Of a DNA stretch of 64,000 nt, positions 27,480 through 37,353 are shown piece after piece. Both the position numbers and the translations under genes were made by a program. Where the stretch lies: contig CAMWTS010000002.1 in NCBI GenBank assembly GCA_947177225.1, positions 62,001 through 126,000 on the forward strand, written 5' to 3'. The notes beneath the pieces were generated by a model that had not been told where the DNA came from, ran no database searches, and saw nothing but the letters and a program-made list of their open reading frames with translations. The stretch is from an uncultured Alistipes sp. (lineage in GTDB: Bacteria > Bacteroidota > Bacteroidia > Bacteroidales > Rikenellaceae). The first letter of the stretch is position 1; each line of letters starts with the position of its first letter.

Positions 27480-27656
27480 CTATATATAGAAATAGCGTAT
27501 TAATATTATTTTAGCTCATAATAATACTAAAACCGCATCATTAAATAATCATTAATTTTTCAATATACACTATAAATCAGCAATAAAAAAGAGTGTTGCG
27601 CCGCAATAATATCGTATTAAGACAAAATAATACAATACGACTATGTAAAATTAATG

Positions 27657-27664
27657 TAATTTTG
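27657..27664 (+). promoter_or_regulatory. Candidate -7 box for GH26-araC
   Basis: Plus strand TAATTTTG, 36 bases before the ATG at 27700. A second match, TATTTTTG at 27690-27697, lies only two bases before the ATG and would place the start inside the gene, so it is less likely. No clear -33 element. Confidence 0.4.
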
Positions 27665-27699
27665 TACAACCGCAATTAAATTTTAATACTATTTTTGCC

Positions 27700-28827
27700 A
27701 TGAAGAAAACCATACTCACCATGATAGCATCTGCCGCAGTCGCAGCCTGCACCCAAAACGAGACTCCGCAGCCGGCACAGCCGTGCGATACGCAGGCCAC
27801 CGCCGCCACTGCCGAGATGTTCGACATGATGAAAAAAGCAGCCGCTCACGGCGTTATGCTCGGCCACCAGGACGACTTGTCGTATGGCGTGGGCTGGGTC
27901 GACACAGGCGAGCGGCGCAGCGACGTACGCGACGTATGCGGCGATTACCCTGCCCTGTTCGGCTGGGATCTGGGACACATCGAACTTGCCGACTCGACAC
28001 GCAACCTCGACGGCGTTGAGTTCGAACGCATGCGCGACAATATCCGGTTCGTCCACGAGCAGGGCGGAGTCAATGCACTTTCGTGGCACCCGCGCAACCC
28101 GCTCACCGGCAACGATGCCTGGGACATATCGTCCACAGAGGTCGTGTCGTCGATCATCGGCAGCGGAGAGCTCCACGACACTTATACCGCATGGCTCGAT
28201 CGCGTGGCCGACTTCCTGCTGAGTCTGGAAGACTCCGACGGCGAACCGATACCCGTCATATTCCGCCCCTACCACGAGATGTCGGGCAGCTGGTTCTGGT
28301 GGGGAGCCAAACTCTGTTCGACAGCCGATTACAAACAACTGTGGCGCGAGACGATCGACCACCTGCACTCGCGCGGCGTACACAACATCGTGGTGGCATA
28401 CTCTATGGCCGACTATCTCGACGAGCAGTCATTCGCCGAGCGTTATCCGGGCGATGACTATGTAGATATAGTGGGTTTCGACATCTATCAATACGGCACC
28501 GTCGAGGAGTTCCTCGCCCAGATGAAGATCAAGTCGGAGGTGGCCGCAGCATTTGCCCGCAATCACGACAAGATATGGGCTGTATGCGAATGCGGATATG
28601 AGGGCATACCGCAAGACGACTGGTTCACAGAGGTTCTCTCGCAGTACATCTGCGGCACCGATTGCAGCCATGCACTGCTGTGGCGCAACGCTCACGACCG
28701 CGAAGGACACTTCTACGCAAGCTACCCGTCGCACTCGTCGGCCGACGACATGCGCCGTCTGGCCTCGCGCGACGACGTGCTGATGCTCGGCGACTACAAC
28801 TCACTGAAATCGGCCTTACGCAAATGA
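27700..28827 (+). CDS. Beta-mannanase / mannobiohydrolase lipoprotein, GH26
   Basis: Lipoprotein of 375 residues (Cys17 in AAVAACTQN). The GH26 domain begins near residue 36 with the typical MKKAAAHGVMLGHQDDLSYG. The acid/base is E193 in RPYHEMSGSWFWWG and the nucleophile E297 in CECGYE. It resembles the B. fragilis-type GH26 that releases mannobiose, which would feed the epimerase-GH130 route, though the mode of action is inferred. It has no Ig domain, unlike the other GH26 here. It is transcribed divergently from the main operon, and its stop overlaps the araC start (ATGA). Confidence 0.93.
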   Translation: MKKTILTMIASAAVAACTQNETPQPAQPCDTQATAATAEMFDMMKKAAAHGVMLGHQDDLSYGVGWVDTGERRSDVRDVCGDYPALFGWDLGHIELADSTRNLDGVEFERMRDNIRFVHEQGGVNALSWHPRNPLTGNDAWDISSTEVVSSIIGSGELHDTYTAWLDRVADFLLSLEDSDGEPIPVIFRPYHEMSGSWFWWGAKLCSTADYKQLWRETIDHLHSRGVHNIVVAYSMADYLDEQSFAERYPGDDYVDIVGFDIYQYGTVEEFLAQMKIKSEVAAAFARNHDKIWAVCECGYEGIPQDDWFTEVLSQYICGTDCSHALLWRNAHDREGHFYASYPSHSSADDMRRLASRDDVLMLGDYNSLKSALRK

Positions 28828-29708
28828 TAAGTTCAATTCTGACGGAGGTTCCGCCCGTAAACGCGGAGGAGAGTTTCGCGATATTCGAACGGCACAAGAC
28901 ATCGTTCAACTTTCCCATACACATACACTCGCTCTTCGAACTGAACTACATCGAGAACGCACGCGGCGCACAACGCATCGTCGGCGACCACACCTCCGAA
29001 ATCGACGATCTCGAACTGGTGCTCATCACCGGTCCGAATCTCGAACACGCATGGGTCGATCACAACTGCCGCTCGAACGACATCTACGAGATCACCATAC
29101 AGATGAACTCCGATCTGTTCGACGGCGGATTATTCGGCAAAAAGCAGTTTAGGTTCATTCGACAGATGTTCGAACGCGCCACACACGGCCTGGCCTTCTC
29201 GCGACCGACGATCATCAACACGAAACCGATATTGTCGGAGCTGATCGCCTCGACCGATCCATTCAACTCGATGCTCATCTTCCTCAGACTGCTGCATACA
29301 CTCTCGCTCGACGAAAACAGCGAGGTGCTGTCGCACCAGATGTTCTCGTCAGGTGTCACCACCTACGACTCGCGGCGCGTCAAGATGGTCATGGAGTACC
29401 TCGAACAACATTACAACGAACACATTTCGCTGTCGGACGTAGCTGCGCTGGTCAACATGAGCACCTCGTCGTTCAGCCGCTTCATCAAACTGCGCACGGG
29501 CAAAAACTTCATCGACTGTCTCAACGAGATACGGGTCAGTGCCGTGGCGCGCCTGCTCGTCGACGAACCGACCAACTCCATAGCCGACATCGCCTACAAA
29601 TGCGGCTTCAACAACATATCCAACTTCAACCGCATATTCAAGCGTCTGCGCGGCTTCACCCCGCAACAATTCCGCGAACAGTTCGTCAAGAAACGTATCG
29701 TGATCTGA
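28824..29708 (+). CDS. AraC-family transcriptional regulator
   Basis: Probable regulator of the mannan locus; 294 residues. The N-terminal half (about 1-110, with FNFPIHIHSLFELNYIE) looks like a cupin sensing domain. The C-terminal half has two helix-turn-helix motifs of AraC type (ISLSDVAALVNMSTSSFSRFIK and SIADIAYKCGFNNISNFNRIFK, then RGFTPQQFRE). The start at 28824 was chosen because it gives a four-base ATGA overlap with the GH26 stop; the longer frame upstream runs inside GH26. Many Bacteroides loci use hybrid two-component sensors instead. The ligand is probably mannobiose or a similar sugar, an inference. Confidence 0.9.
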   Translation: MISSILTEVPPVNAEESFAIFERHKTSFNFPIHIHSLFELNYIENARGAQRIVGDHTSEIDDLELVLITGPNLEHAWVDHNCRSNDIYEITIQMNSDLFDGGLFGKKQFRFIRQMFERATHGLAFSRPTIINTKPILSELIASTDPFNSMLIFLRLLHTLSLDENSEVLSHQMFSSGVTTYDSRRVKMVMEYLEQHYNEHISLSDVAALVNMSTSSFSRFIKLRTGKNFIDCLNEIRVSAVARLLVDEPTNSIADIAYKCGFNNISNFNRIFKRLRGFTPQQFREQFVKKRIVI

Positions 29709-29710
29709 TA

Positions 29711-29745
29711 CTCGGCAGCCCGTGCAAGCACGGCTCTGCGCCCAA
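29711..29745. repeat. D-family hairpin (D4) upstream of eno
   Basis: Apical stem CGTGC (29721-29725), loop AA, GCACG (29728-29732), and lower pairing GCAG against CTGC. It begins a few bases after the araC stop. It is followed by GCAATATTTGC, an imperfect -7 box (29773-29780) that may serve eno. Confidence 0.5.
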
Positions 29746-29835
29746 TCTATCGAAAAGGTGCAATATTTGCTGGTTGCCGCATACAATACCGAGTGTCGCC
29801 GACAGTATCGACTCTGGCTGCGACGCTCCGAATAA

Positions 29836-31098
<1,263 letters not shown>

Positions 31099-31104
31099 AC
31101 TCTC

Positions 31105-31229
31105 TTTTTTGTGAAAAGCGGTATTCTGCCGCTGCGCAAACGAAGATCGCCCAGATGAGAAATACTGACGTATTTCCCATCTGGGCGAACTGGTTTTGAA
31201 TGACAGCCAACTGCTTTTGACGAAAGAAA
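31105..31229. repeat. Module C repeat downstream of eno (C4)
   Basis: Arms TTTTTTGTGAAAAGCGG at the left and CTTTTGACGAAAGAAA at the right. The central hairpin pairs 31148-31165 with 31170-31187 around loop TGAC, 17 of 18 positions. The GTGAAAAG arm faces the eno stop codon. No A module follows. The rest of 31230-31353 shows nothing definite. Confidence 0.85.
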
Positions 31230-31353
31230 CAGCGAATAAATCTTCGGCTACGACCATCTATCGCCCTGCCTCGTTGAGCGAAGAGCCGAACTCGCACGAG
31301 CGATTCCCAGTCGCGAAAACAGCGCAGGAATCCCAACCGCAGGCGGCTGCCCA

Positions 31354-32565
31354 TCAACGGTTAATCAGCAGAGACGAATCGCCATAGCTCAAAAAGCGGA
31401 AGTCGTTGGAGAGGGCGTAGTCGTAGATTCTGTGCCAGTCGTCACCGACATATGCGCCCACCAGCAACAGCAGCGTCGACTTGGGCTGATGGAAGTTGGT
31501 GATTATATACCTCACCACACGGAAGCGGAATCCGAGCGGCGTTATCATGATCTGCGTCGAGGCCTTGATGCGGTCGAGTACGGCCGTGCGCATATACTCC
31601 GACAATATCGACAACGCTTCGTCACCCCCGAAATCGTCGGGCAGATCGTACAGCTCCCACTGCCCCACAGTACGGCCGGCATCGACATCGCCGGCGGTCT
31701 TTATACGCCACGCCAAAGCCGCGAGCGACTCCAACGTACGCACCGACGTGGTGCCGACGGCAGTGATCGTACCATAGCGGGCACGCAGGTGATCCACCGT
31801 TGAGAGCGACACCTCGAAGTGTTCGGTGTGCATGGCATGCCTGGCAGCATCGTCGTCCTTGACCGGAAGAAACGTTCCGGCACCGACGTGCAGCGTCACC
31901 TCGTCGAACTCCACTCCGCGCCCGCGCAACGAATCGATCAGCTCGCGCGTGAAGTGCAGACCGGCCGTCGGCGCCGCCACCGAACCCTCGATACGCGAAT
32001 ATACGGTCTGGTAGCGCGTATTGTCGATCTCCTCGCTGTCGCGGTTGAGATATGGAGGTATAGGTATGCGTCCCAGATGTTCGAGCAGTTGGCCGAATGT
32101 CATGTCGGCCGTCCACTCGAAGCGGACGATATGTTCGCGCACGCCACGCTCGACAATGCGTGCCGCAAGGCGGCAGTCGCGACCGTCGACCGTAAAATCG
32201 ATTCCTACCTCACCCTCTTTCCACTTCTTCAAGTTGCCGACGATGCAGCTCCACTCGGCACACCCCTTGACGGCGAAGGCACGTTCGTAATCGGCCGGGG
32301 AGTGGGGTTCGAGACAGAATATCTCGATGCGCGCACCCGAAGACTTGTGCATGATGAGTCGCGCACGCACAACGCGTGTATTGTTGAATATGAGCGTGGC
32401 TCCGTCGGGCAGCAAGTCGCCGATGTTGCCGAACGTGCTTTGCGTGATCTCGCCATGACGGTAGACAAGCAGTTTCGACGACGCACGGTCATCGAGCGGG
32501 AACTTGGCTATGCGATCGTCGGTGAGCGGATAGTCGTACTGGTTGATATCGATATGTCTCTCCAT
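31354..32565 (-). CDS. queA: S-adenosylmethionine:tRNA ribosyltransferase-isomerase
   Basis: QueA transfers and isomerises the ribosyl group of SAM onto preQ1 in tRNA, giving epoxyqueuosine. With the start at 32565 the protein has 403 residues and begins MERHIDINQYDYPLTDDRIAKFPLDDR. Family segments include LLPDGATLIFNNTRVVRARL, APTAGLHFTRELI and HVGAGTFLPVK. The upstream in-frame ATG at 32619 is rejected because a -7 box (TATCTTTG on the minus strand, 32590-32597) lies between them. The protein is some 50 residues longer than E. coli QueA, as in other Bacteroidetes. Confidence 0.95.
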   Translation of the reverse strand: MERHIDINQYDYPLTDDRIAKFPLDDRASSKLLVYRHGEITQSTFGNIGDLLPDGATLIFNNTRVVRARLIMHKSSGARIEIFCLEPHSPADYERAFAVKGCAEWSCIVGNLKKWKEGEVGIDFTVDGRDCRLAARIVERGVREHIVRFEWTADMTFGQLLEHLGRIPIPPYLNRDSEEIDNTRYQTVYSRIEGSVAAPTAGLHFTRELIDSLRGRGVEFDEVTLHVGAGTFLPVKDDDAARHAMHTEHFEVSLSTVDHLRARYGTITAVGTTSVRTLESLAALAWRIKTAGDVDAGRTVGQWELYDLPDDFGGDEALSILSEYMRTAVLDRIKASTQIMITPLGFRFRVVRYIITNFHQPKSTLLLLVGAYVGDDWHRIYDYALSNDFRFLSYGDSSLLINR

Positions 32566-32589
32566 GTCGGGTTTGCTTATTGATCGGTG

Positions 32590-32597
32590 CAAAGATA
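32590..32597 (-). promoter_or_regulatory. -7 box of queA
   Basis: Minus strand TATCTTTG. The expected start lies about 18 bases before the ATG at 32565, which supports that start codon. Confidence 0.55.
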
Positions 32598-32637
32598 GCG
32601 ATTTTTGGCATATGCGCACCGATCGTCATATAAAACA

Positions 32638-32667
32638 GACAGCCCTCCCCATCAGGGAAAGGCTGTC
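32638..32667 (-). terminator. Terminator of the OmpA-family gene
   Basis: GACAGCC (32638-32644) pairs with GGCTGTC (32661-32667) with an inner CCC/GGG extension. On the minus strand the stem is followed by TGTTTTATA. It starts 24 bases after the OmpA-family stop. Confidence 0.65.
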
Positions 32668-32690
32668 GATGTATGATATCCTGCGCGGAA

Positions 32691-33902
32691 TTACTTGATA
32701 ATCACGCAACGCTGGATCATAGGCTTCATATCGGGGAATGCTGCAACCGAGCTGCCCAAGCCCTGACCGTCGGCCGTCGGCAGAATGCGAGAAGCATCGA
32801 TACCGTTGTCGATAAGGTAGTCGGCAACAGCCTTGGCGCGCTGCTCAGAGAGCTTCTGATTGAACTGGGCGCTTCCGGTAGCCTTGTCTGCATAACCCGT
32901 AACGGTGAACTTCACGTTGCTGTCCTTAACGGCTGCGATGAACTTGTCGAGCGACGCCTTGGCATAGTCGGTCAACTTGGCAGAACCGATATTGAAGAAT
33001 ACCGAGGTCTCGGGCAGGATAGTCTCCGTAGCCACAGGACGCTTCAAGCAGTTGTTCAGATCGTTCTTCAAACGAGCATTCTCGGCATCGGCATCACCGA
33101 TACGCTTGTTGGCGGCAGCCAACTTGTTGTTTGCGTCGTTCAAACGGTTGTTCAGATCGCCGATAGCGGCCAGATAACCGTCTACGTCCTCCTGGCTGTA
33201 TGCCTTGGTCCAGTTGCGCTTGTTGAAACGATAGGCGATACCCACCGATGCAGAGTATGCGAAAGCGTAGTTGCCGCCACCGCGAATCTCAGGCAGGAGC
33301 GAGTTCTCGCGCAGTATCCATGTACGCAAATCGAGCTGAATATCCAGGCACTTGCATACGCGGAACTTGTTCAACAAACCGGCAGTGAGAGAGAACTCAC
33401 CGTCATAGCTGCCCACCGAGTTATCGGTGAACGAGCTTGCATGATAACCGAAACCGGCATAGGGAATGGCGTAATAGACGCGATCCTCACGATAACCGCC
33501 GATCCAGTTAGAGAGATTAATCATGATATCGGTATGAACGAATACATAGGGAGTCTGATAGAGTCCCGTACCGAACTCGGCCGTATTCATCGAATAGTTC
33601 TGATACTGACCGCCGTCCAACTGAACGCGCATACCGATTATGGGAGCAAACCATTTGGTCAAGGCAAAATTGGCATTCCAGCTGTTACGATCGAGGAATT
33701 TGCCAGGATCGCTCAAACCGGCTTTGGTCGAGACATCGAGGAACGAGTTACCGAAGCCCGCCGAGATCTCCCAGTTATCCCAGAATTTGTTGGTCTCGTG
33801 ACCCTTCCAGCGAAGTTTCTCACTCTTTCCCTCCTGAGCCGTCACGTTCATCGAAAGCAACGTGCACACAACCAATAATGTAGCAAGTAAACTTTTTTTC
33901 AT
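32691..33902 (-). CDS. OmpA-family outer-membrane protein
   Basis: Exported protein of 403 residues: signal peptide MKKSLLATLLVVCTLLSMNVTAQ, an N-terminal beta-barrel region (about 30-265, with aromatic amphipathic strands), a short coiled-coil linker (LNNRLNDANNKLAAANKRI, about 270-310), and a C-terminal OmpA peptidoglycan-binding domain (from ETSVFFNIGSAKLTDYAKASLDKFIA; NQKLSEQRAKAVADYLI is the diagnostic segment). It probably anchors the outer membrane to peptidoglycan and may be a major surface protein. The start at 33902 is set by the signal peptide; a -7 box TATATTTG lies at 33976-33983. Confidence 0.92.
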   Translation of the reverse strand: MKKSLLATLLVVCTLLSMNVTAQEGKSEKLRWKGHETNKFWDNWEISAGFGNSFLDVSTKAGLSDPGKFLDRNSWNANFALTKWFAPIIGMRVQLDGGQYQNYSMNTAEFGTGLYQTPYVFVHTDIMINLSNWIGGYREDRVYYAIPYAGFGYHASSFTDNSVGSYDGEFSLTAGLLNKFRVCKCLDIQLDLRTWILRENSLLPEIRGGGNYAFAYSASVGIAYRFNKRNWTKAYSQEDVDGYLAAIGDLNNRLNDANNKLAAANKRIGDADAENARLKNDLNNCLKRPVATETILPETSVFFNIGSAKLTDYAKASLDKFIAAVKDSNVKFTVTGYADKATGSAQFNQKLSEQRAKAVADYLIDNGIDASRILPTADGQGLGSSVAAFPDMKPMIQRCVIIK

Positions 33903-33995
33903 AATTTTAAAATTTCTATTGTGTTCTTCAATGTTCTTTATACACTTTTCGTGCTTTACGCAAACTAACTGACGGCAAATATACAAATAATATAC

Positions 33996-34025
33996 AAAAA
34001 AAGTCTGCGGCGGCAGACTTTTTTT
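33996..34025 (-). terminator. Bidirectional-type terminator after nrdJ
   Basis: GTCTGC (34003-34008), loop GGCG, GCAGAC (34013-34018), flanked by seven A and seven T. On the minus strand it is a classical U-tailed hairpin 25 bases after the nrdJ stop. Confidence 0.85.
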
Positions 34026-34049
34026 CTTAAAGGTATATTTTTTAGCGGT

Positions 34050-36599
34050 TTACCCGCACTTGGAATATCCGCACGACATACATGTCAGGCAGCCGTTCTG
34101 GTAGGCCATATTCTCCTGACCGCACTGCGGACACTTGCCCTTGCCCTTGGTTCCGTCGGCTATATACTGCTTCAAAGCACGCTCCACACCGTTCTTCCAG
34201 GTGTTGATCGTCTCGCTGTCCAGATGCAGACCGTCGATCAGCTGCACCACCTTCTCGATAGGCATGCCATAGCGCAAGACGCCCGATATGAGTTTGGCAT
34301 AGTTCCAGAACTCCTCGTCGAACAGACGCGAGATACCGCCGATGGTATTGGTATAGCCGTAACGGTCGACATACTGGAAATCGTAGCGCTTGGTGCCGTC
34401 CTTCTCCGATACCTTTATTATAGAACCGTGAGTAATCTTGGGCGGAATATACATGGCGTCCTCCTCGATCTTTCCCGTGAAGATCTCATAGGGGCGATCC
34501 TCCTGCTTGCCCACGAAGGCGATCCAATCCTCCTTGCCGTTCTTGAAGCGGACGATGTCGGCCGGAATCGAATCGGGACGCTTGATAGTCTCGCCGCTGC
34601 GTGCCGCATCATCGTTCTTCTTGCTCTTGATATCGAGCAACACGCCGTCGCGACAGCCGTCGCGATAGACCGTCACACCCTTGCAGCCGCACTCCCATGC
34701 CGTGCGATAGACCTGTGCGACAAGCTCTTCCGACACCTCATTGGGAAGATTGACCGTGACAGATATAGAGTGGTCGACCCACTTCTGAATAGCACCCTGC
34801 ATCTTGACTTTGGCCACCCAGTCGATATCGTTGGCCGTAGCCTTGTGGTAGGGCGACGCCTCCAACATGGAATTGAGCTGGTCGTCAGATACGGTTTGCA
34901 GCTTAGAGGTGTCGTAACCGTTGACCTCCAACCACTTGATGAAATTATGGTGATAGACGTAATACTCTACGAACTTCTCGCCCGTCTCGTCGATGAACGA
35001 CGCCTGCTGCCCCTTGTCCGAAGGATTGATCTTGCGACGGCGCTTGTATACGGGACGGAACACCGGTTCGATGCCCGACGTGGTTTGCGACATAAGCGAC
35101 GTGGTGCCCGTAGGAGCGATGGTAAGCATGGCAATGTTGCGGCGACCGTATTTGACCATCTCCTCGTAAAGAGCGGGATCGGCCTCGCGGATACGGCCTA
35201 TCATAGGATTGTTGCGCTCCTTCTCGGCATCGTACACACCGAATGCACCGCGCTCGCGAGCCATCTTGACTGATGCCCGATAGGCCTCGACGGCCAACGT
35301 CTTGTGGACATTTACGGCGAAATCGATAGCCTCGTCCGAGCCGTAACGCAATCCCAGCGCGGCAAGCATGTCGCCCTCGGCCGTAATGCCCAGACCCGTG
35401 CGGCGACCCTTATTCGCCATATCCTTGATTTTGAGCCACAGATCGTGCTCTACACGGCGAACGTCCTCCTCTTCGGGATCGGCTTCGATCTTCTTTATTA
35501 TGAGTTCGACTTTCTCCAATTCCAGATCGATGATGTCGTCCATCATGTGCATGGCTTTGCCGATATGGTCGCGGAACTTGTCGAAATTAAAACGCGCACG
35601 CTCCGTAAACGGCTCGTCGACATAGCTCAACAGATTGATTGCCAGCAGTCGGCAGCTGTCGTACGGACACAACGGAATCTCTCCGCACGGATTGGTCGAT
35701 ACGGTGGTGAAACCCTCGTCGGCATAGCAGTCGGGCACGCTCTCACGGATTATCGTATCCCAAAACAACACACCCGGCTCGGCCGATTTCCATGCGTTGT
35801 GGATAATCTTGTCCCACAGCTTGCGTGCATCTATATCCTGCTCATAGAGCGGTTTCTCGGCATTTACCGGGAATTGCTGGTGATACTTTCCTCCCGACAC
35901 GGCAGCCTTCATGAACTCGTCGTCGATCTTGATCGATACATTGGCACCGGTCACCTTGCCCGTATCGACCTTTGCATCGATGAAGTGCTCGGCATCGGGG
36001 TGCTTTATCAGCAGCGACAGCATCAGCGCACCGCGGCGACCGTCCTGAGCCACCTCGCGCGTAGAGTTCGAGTAACGCTCCATGAACGGAACCACACCCG
36101 TCGAGGTGAGCGCCGAATTGAGCACGGGACTGCCCGTAGGGCGTATGTGCGAGAGATCGTGTCCCACACCGCCGCGACGCTTCATCAGCTGCACCTGCTC
36201 CTCGTCCATGCGGAATATGCCGCCGTAAGAGTCGGCAGGACGCTTGTGACCTATCACAAAGCAGTTGGACAGAGATGCCACCTGAAAGTTATTGCCTATG
36301 CCGGTCATGGGGCCGCCCTGCGGAATTACATAGCGGAAATGGTCGAGCAACTCGAACACCTCCTTATGCGACAGCGGATTGGGATATTTGTTTTCGATAC
36401 GCTCGATCTCCGCTGCAATGCGATTGTGCATCTGTTCGGGCGTCTTCTCGTAGATGTTGCCGAACGAATCTTTCAGAGCGTATTTGCTCACCCACACCGT
36501 TGCCGCCAGTTCGTCGCCGCCGAAGTAGACCTTCGACGCCTCGACAGCCTCGTTGTAGTCCACCGTGGGCAGATGTTCGGGTTTGGAAGTTATTGCCAT
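34050..36599 (-). CDS. nrdJ: Adenosylcobalamin-dependent ribonucleotide reductase (class II)
   Basis: Makes deoxyribonucleotides without oxygen dependence, using vitamin B12 to form the thiyl radical. The 849-residue protein includes LSNCFVIG with the first redox Cys, the active-site motif STNPCGEIPL (Asn-Cys-Glu), and LTIAPTGTTSLMSQTTSGIEP. A C-terminal zinc-ribbon-like tail (CPQCGQENM and CMSCGYSKCG) carries the Cys residues that re-reduce the site. Length fits the long class II form of Bacteroidetes. No nrdR or nrdAB is beside it. I find no cobalamin riboswitch in the 220-base upstream gap, only a small hairpin (36662-36681) and an imperfect -7 box. Confidence 0.95.
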   Translation of the reverse strand: MAITSKPEHLPTVDYNEAVEASKVYFGGDELAATVWVSKYALKDSFGNIYEKTPEQMHNRIAAEIERIENKYPNPLSHKEVFELLDHFRYVIPQGGPMTGIGNNFQVASLSNCFVIGHKRPADSYGGIFRMDEEQVQLMKRRGGVGHDLSHIRPTGSPVLNSALTSTGVVPFMERYSNSTREVAQDGRRGALMLSLLIKHPDAEHFIDAKVDTGKVTGANVSIKIDDEFMKAAVSGGKYHQQFPVNAEKPLYEQDIDARKLWDKIIHNAWKSAEPGVLFWDTIIRESVPDCYADEGFTTVSTNPCGEIPLCPYDSCRLLAINLLSYVDEPFTERARFNFDKFRDHIGKAMHMMDDIIDLELEKVELIIKKIEADPEEEDVRRVEHDLWLKIKDMANKGRRTGLGITAEGDMLAALGLRYGSDEAIDFAVNVHKTLAVEAYRASVKMARERGAFGVYDAEKERNNPMIGRIREADPALYEEMVKYGRRNIAMLTIAPTGTTSLMSQTTSGIEPVFRPVYKRRRKINPSDKGQQASFIDETGEKFVEYYVYHHNFIKWLEVNGYDTSKLQTVSDDQLNSMLEASPYHKATANDIDWVAKVKMQGAIQKWVDHSISVTVNLPNEVSEELVAQVYRTAWECGCKGVTVYRDGCRDGVLLDIKSKKNDDAARSGETIKRPDSIPADIVRFKNGKEDWIAFVGKQEDRPYEIFTGKIEEDAMYIPPKITHGSIIKVSEKDGTKRYDFQYVDRYGYTNTIGGISRLFDEEFWNYAKLISGVLRYGMPIEKVVQLIDGLHLDSETINTWKNGVERALKQYIADGTKGKGKCPQCGQENMAYQNGCLTCMSCGYSKCG

Positions 36600-36770
36600 A
36601 TATCTGTTTATATTGTTAATCCGTATAATCGGTCACGTCCGTCGCCGTTTTAGCGAACAACGCCCCTTCCGCAAAAGGGGCTTTATGACGTTACAAAATT
36701 GGGAATTTTTTCGGAAATTATGAAAATTTCGGAGTCACGACTTTTCAACACTTTTTCTACATCGACAAAA

Positions 36771-36802
36771 AACATGCGTCGCAGATACCTCCGACGCATG
36801 TT
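36771..36802 (-). terminator. Terminator of the META-domain lipoprotein gene
   Basis: AACATGCGTCG (36771-36781) pairs perfectly with CGACGCATGTT (36792-36802). On the minus strand the stem runs into TTTTTT. It starts 18 bases after the stop of the lipoprotein gene. Confidence 0.85.
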
Positions 36803-36819
36803 CGTCCCGATCTTGCATG

Positions 36820-37248
36820 CTACTCCGCTGCCGGCACCGCCTTGAATATGGCCACCAGTTCACCGTGACTGAGCAGCAACATCATATCGCCGTCCATCTC
36901 GTAGTGCGTGACACGGCCGAGCATATCCATAAACTCGTCCTCCGACTGCTGGTCGGGGCACATCATGCGCGTCGAGGCCAGCGCACCGAAATCCAAAGCT
37001 CGCTTGTCATCGGTCTTATAGCTTCCCATCAGACGGTTGCAATCGCCCACACCGCTCACCTTGCCATCGGTCGAGAACAGCAGGTTGTAACTGTCGGCGG
37101 CCTTTTCGACATCGAGTCCCATGATCTGCACCAGATGCCATTCGGTACCTGCCAGAGGCTTGACCTCACGGCTGCGAGAAGCGCAGTTGCAGCAGCTCGT
37201 CACAACGAACAGCGTCGCTGCAAATAAAATTAAAAACGATCTTTTCAT
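36820..37248 (-). CDS. META-domain (HslJ-like) lipoprotein
   Basis: Small lipoprotein of 142 residues. The signal peptide MKRSFLILFAATLFVVTSC ends at a Cys-rich lipobox region (SCCNCAS; the lipidated Cys is probably 19). The META domain follows: LAGTEWHLVQIMG, the conserved GDCNRLMGSYK, and DFGALASTRMMCPDQ, then a closing strand ending LVAIFKAVPAAE. E. coli HslJ is a heat-inducible outer-membrane lipoprotein linked to novobiocin resistance; the role here is unknown. The start is set by the signal peptide. A -7 box TATCTTTG is on the minus strand at 37318-37325. Confidence 0.85.
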   Translation of the reverse strand: MKRSFLILFAATLFVVTSCCNCASRSREVKPLAGTEWHLVQIMGLDVEKAADSYNLLFSTDGKVSGVGDCNRLMGSYKTDDKRALDFGALASTRMMCPDQQSEDEFMDMLGRVTHYEMDGDMMLLLSHGELVAIFKAVPAAE

Positions 37249-37269
37249 ATTGCAAAACAATTTATTTAT

Positions 37270-37325
37270 TATCTTTGGCTTCGTCAAAGCGGCATGACTC
37301 CGGTCGAGTCCGCAACGCAAAGATA
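37270..37325. promoter_or_regulatory. Face-to-face -7 boxes for ridA and the META lipoprotein
   Basis: Plus strand TATCTTTG at 37270-37277 points to ridA. Minus strand TATCTTTG at 37318-37325 points to the lipoprotein gene. The predicted starts (about 37284 and 37311) cross, so the two transcripts would overlap by some 25-30 bases. Neither has a clear -33 box. Confidence 0.45.
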
Positions 37326-37353
37326 ATACAAAACATTCAAAACTTATGAAAAT

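Noticed and set aside
36600..36819. Cobalamin riboswitch upstream of the B12-dependent reductase
   Set aside because: The gap is only about 220 bases, partly used by the terminator of the neighbouring gene. I see no B12-box-like sequence or multi-helix fold, only a small GCCCC hairpin.
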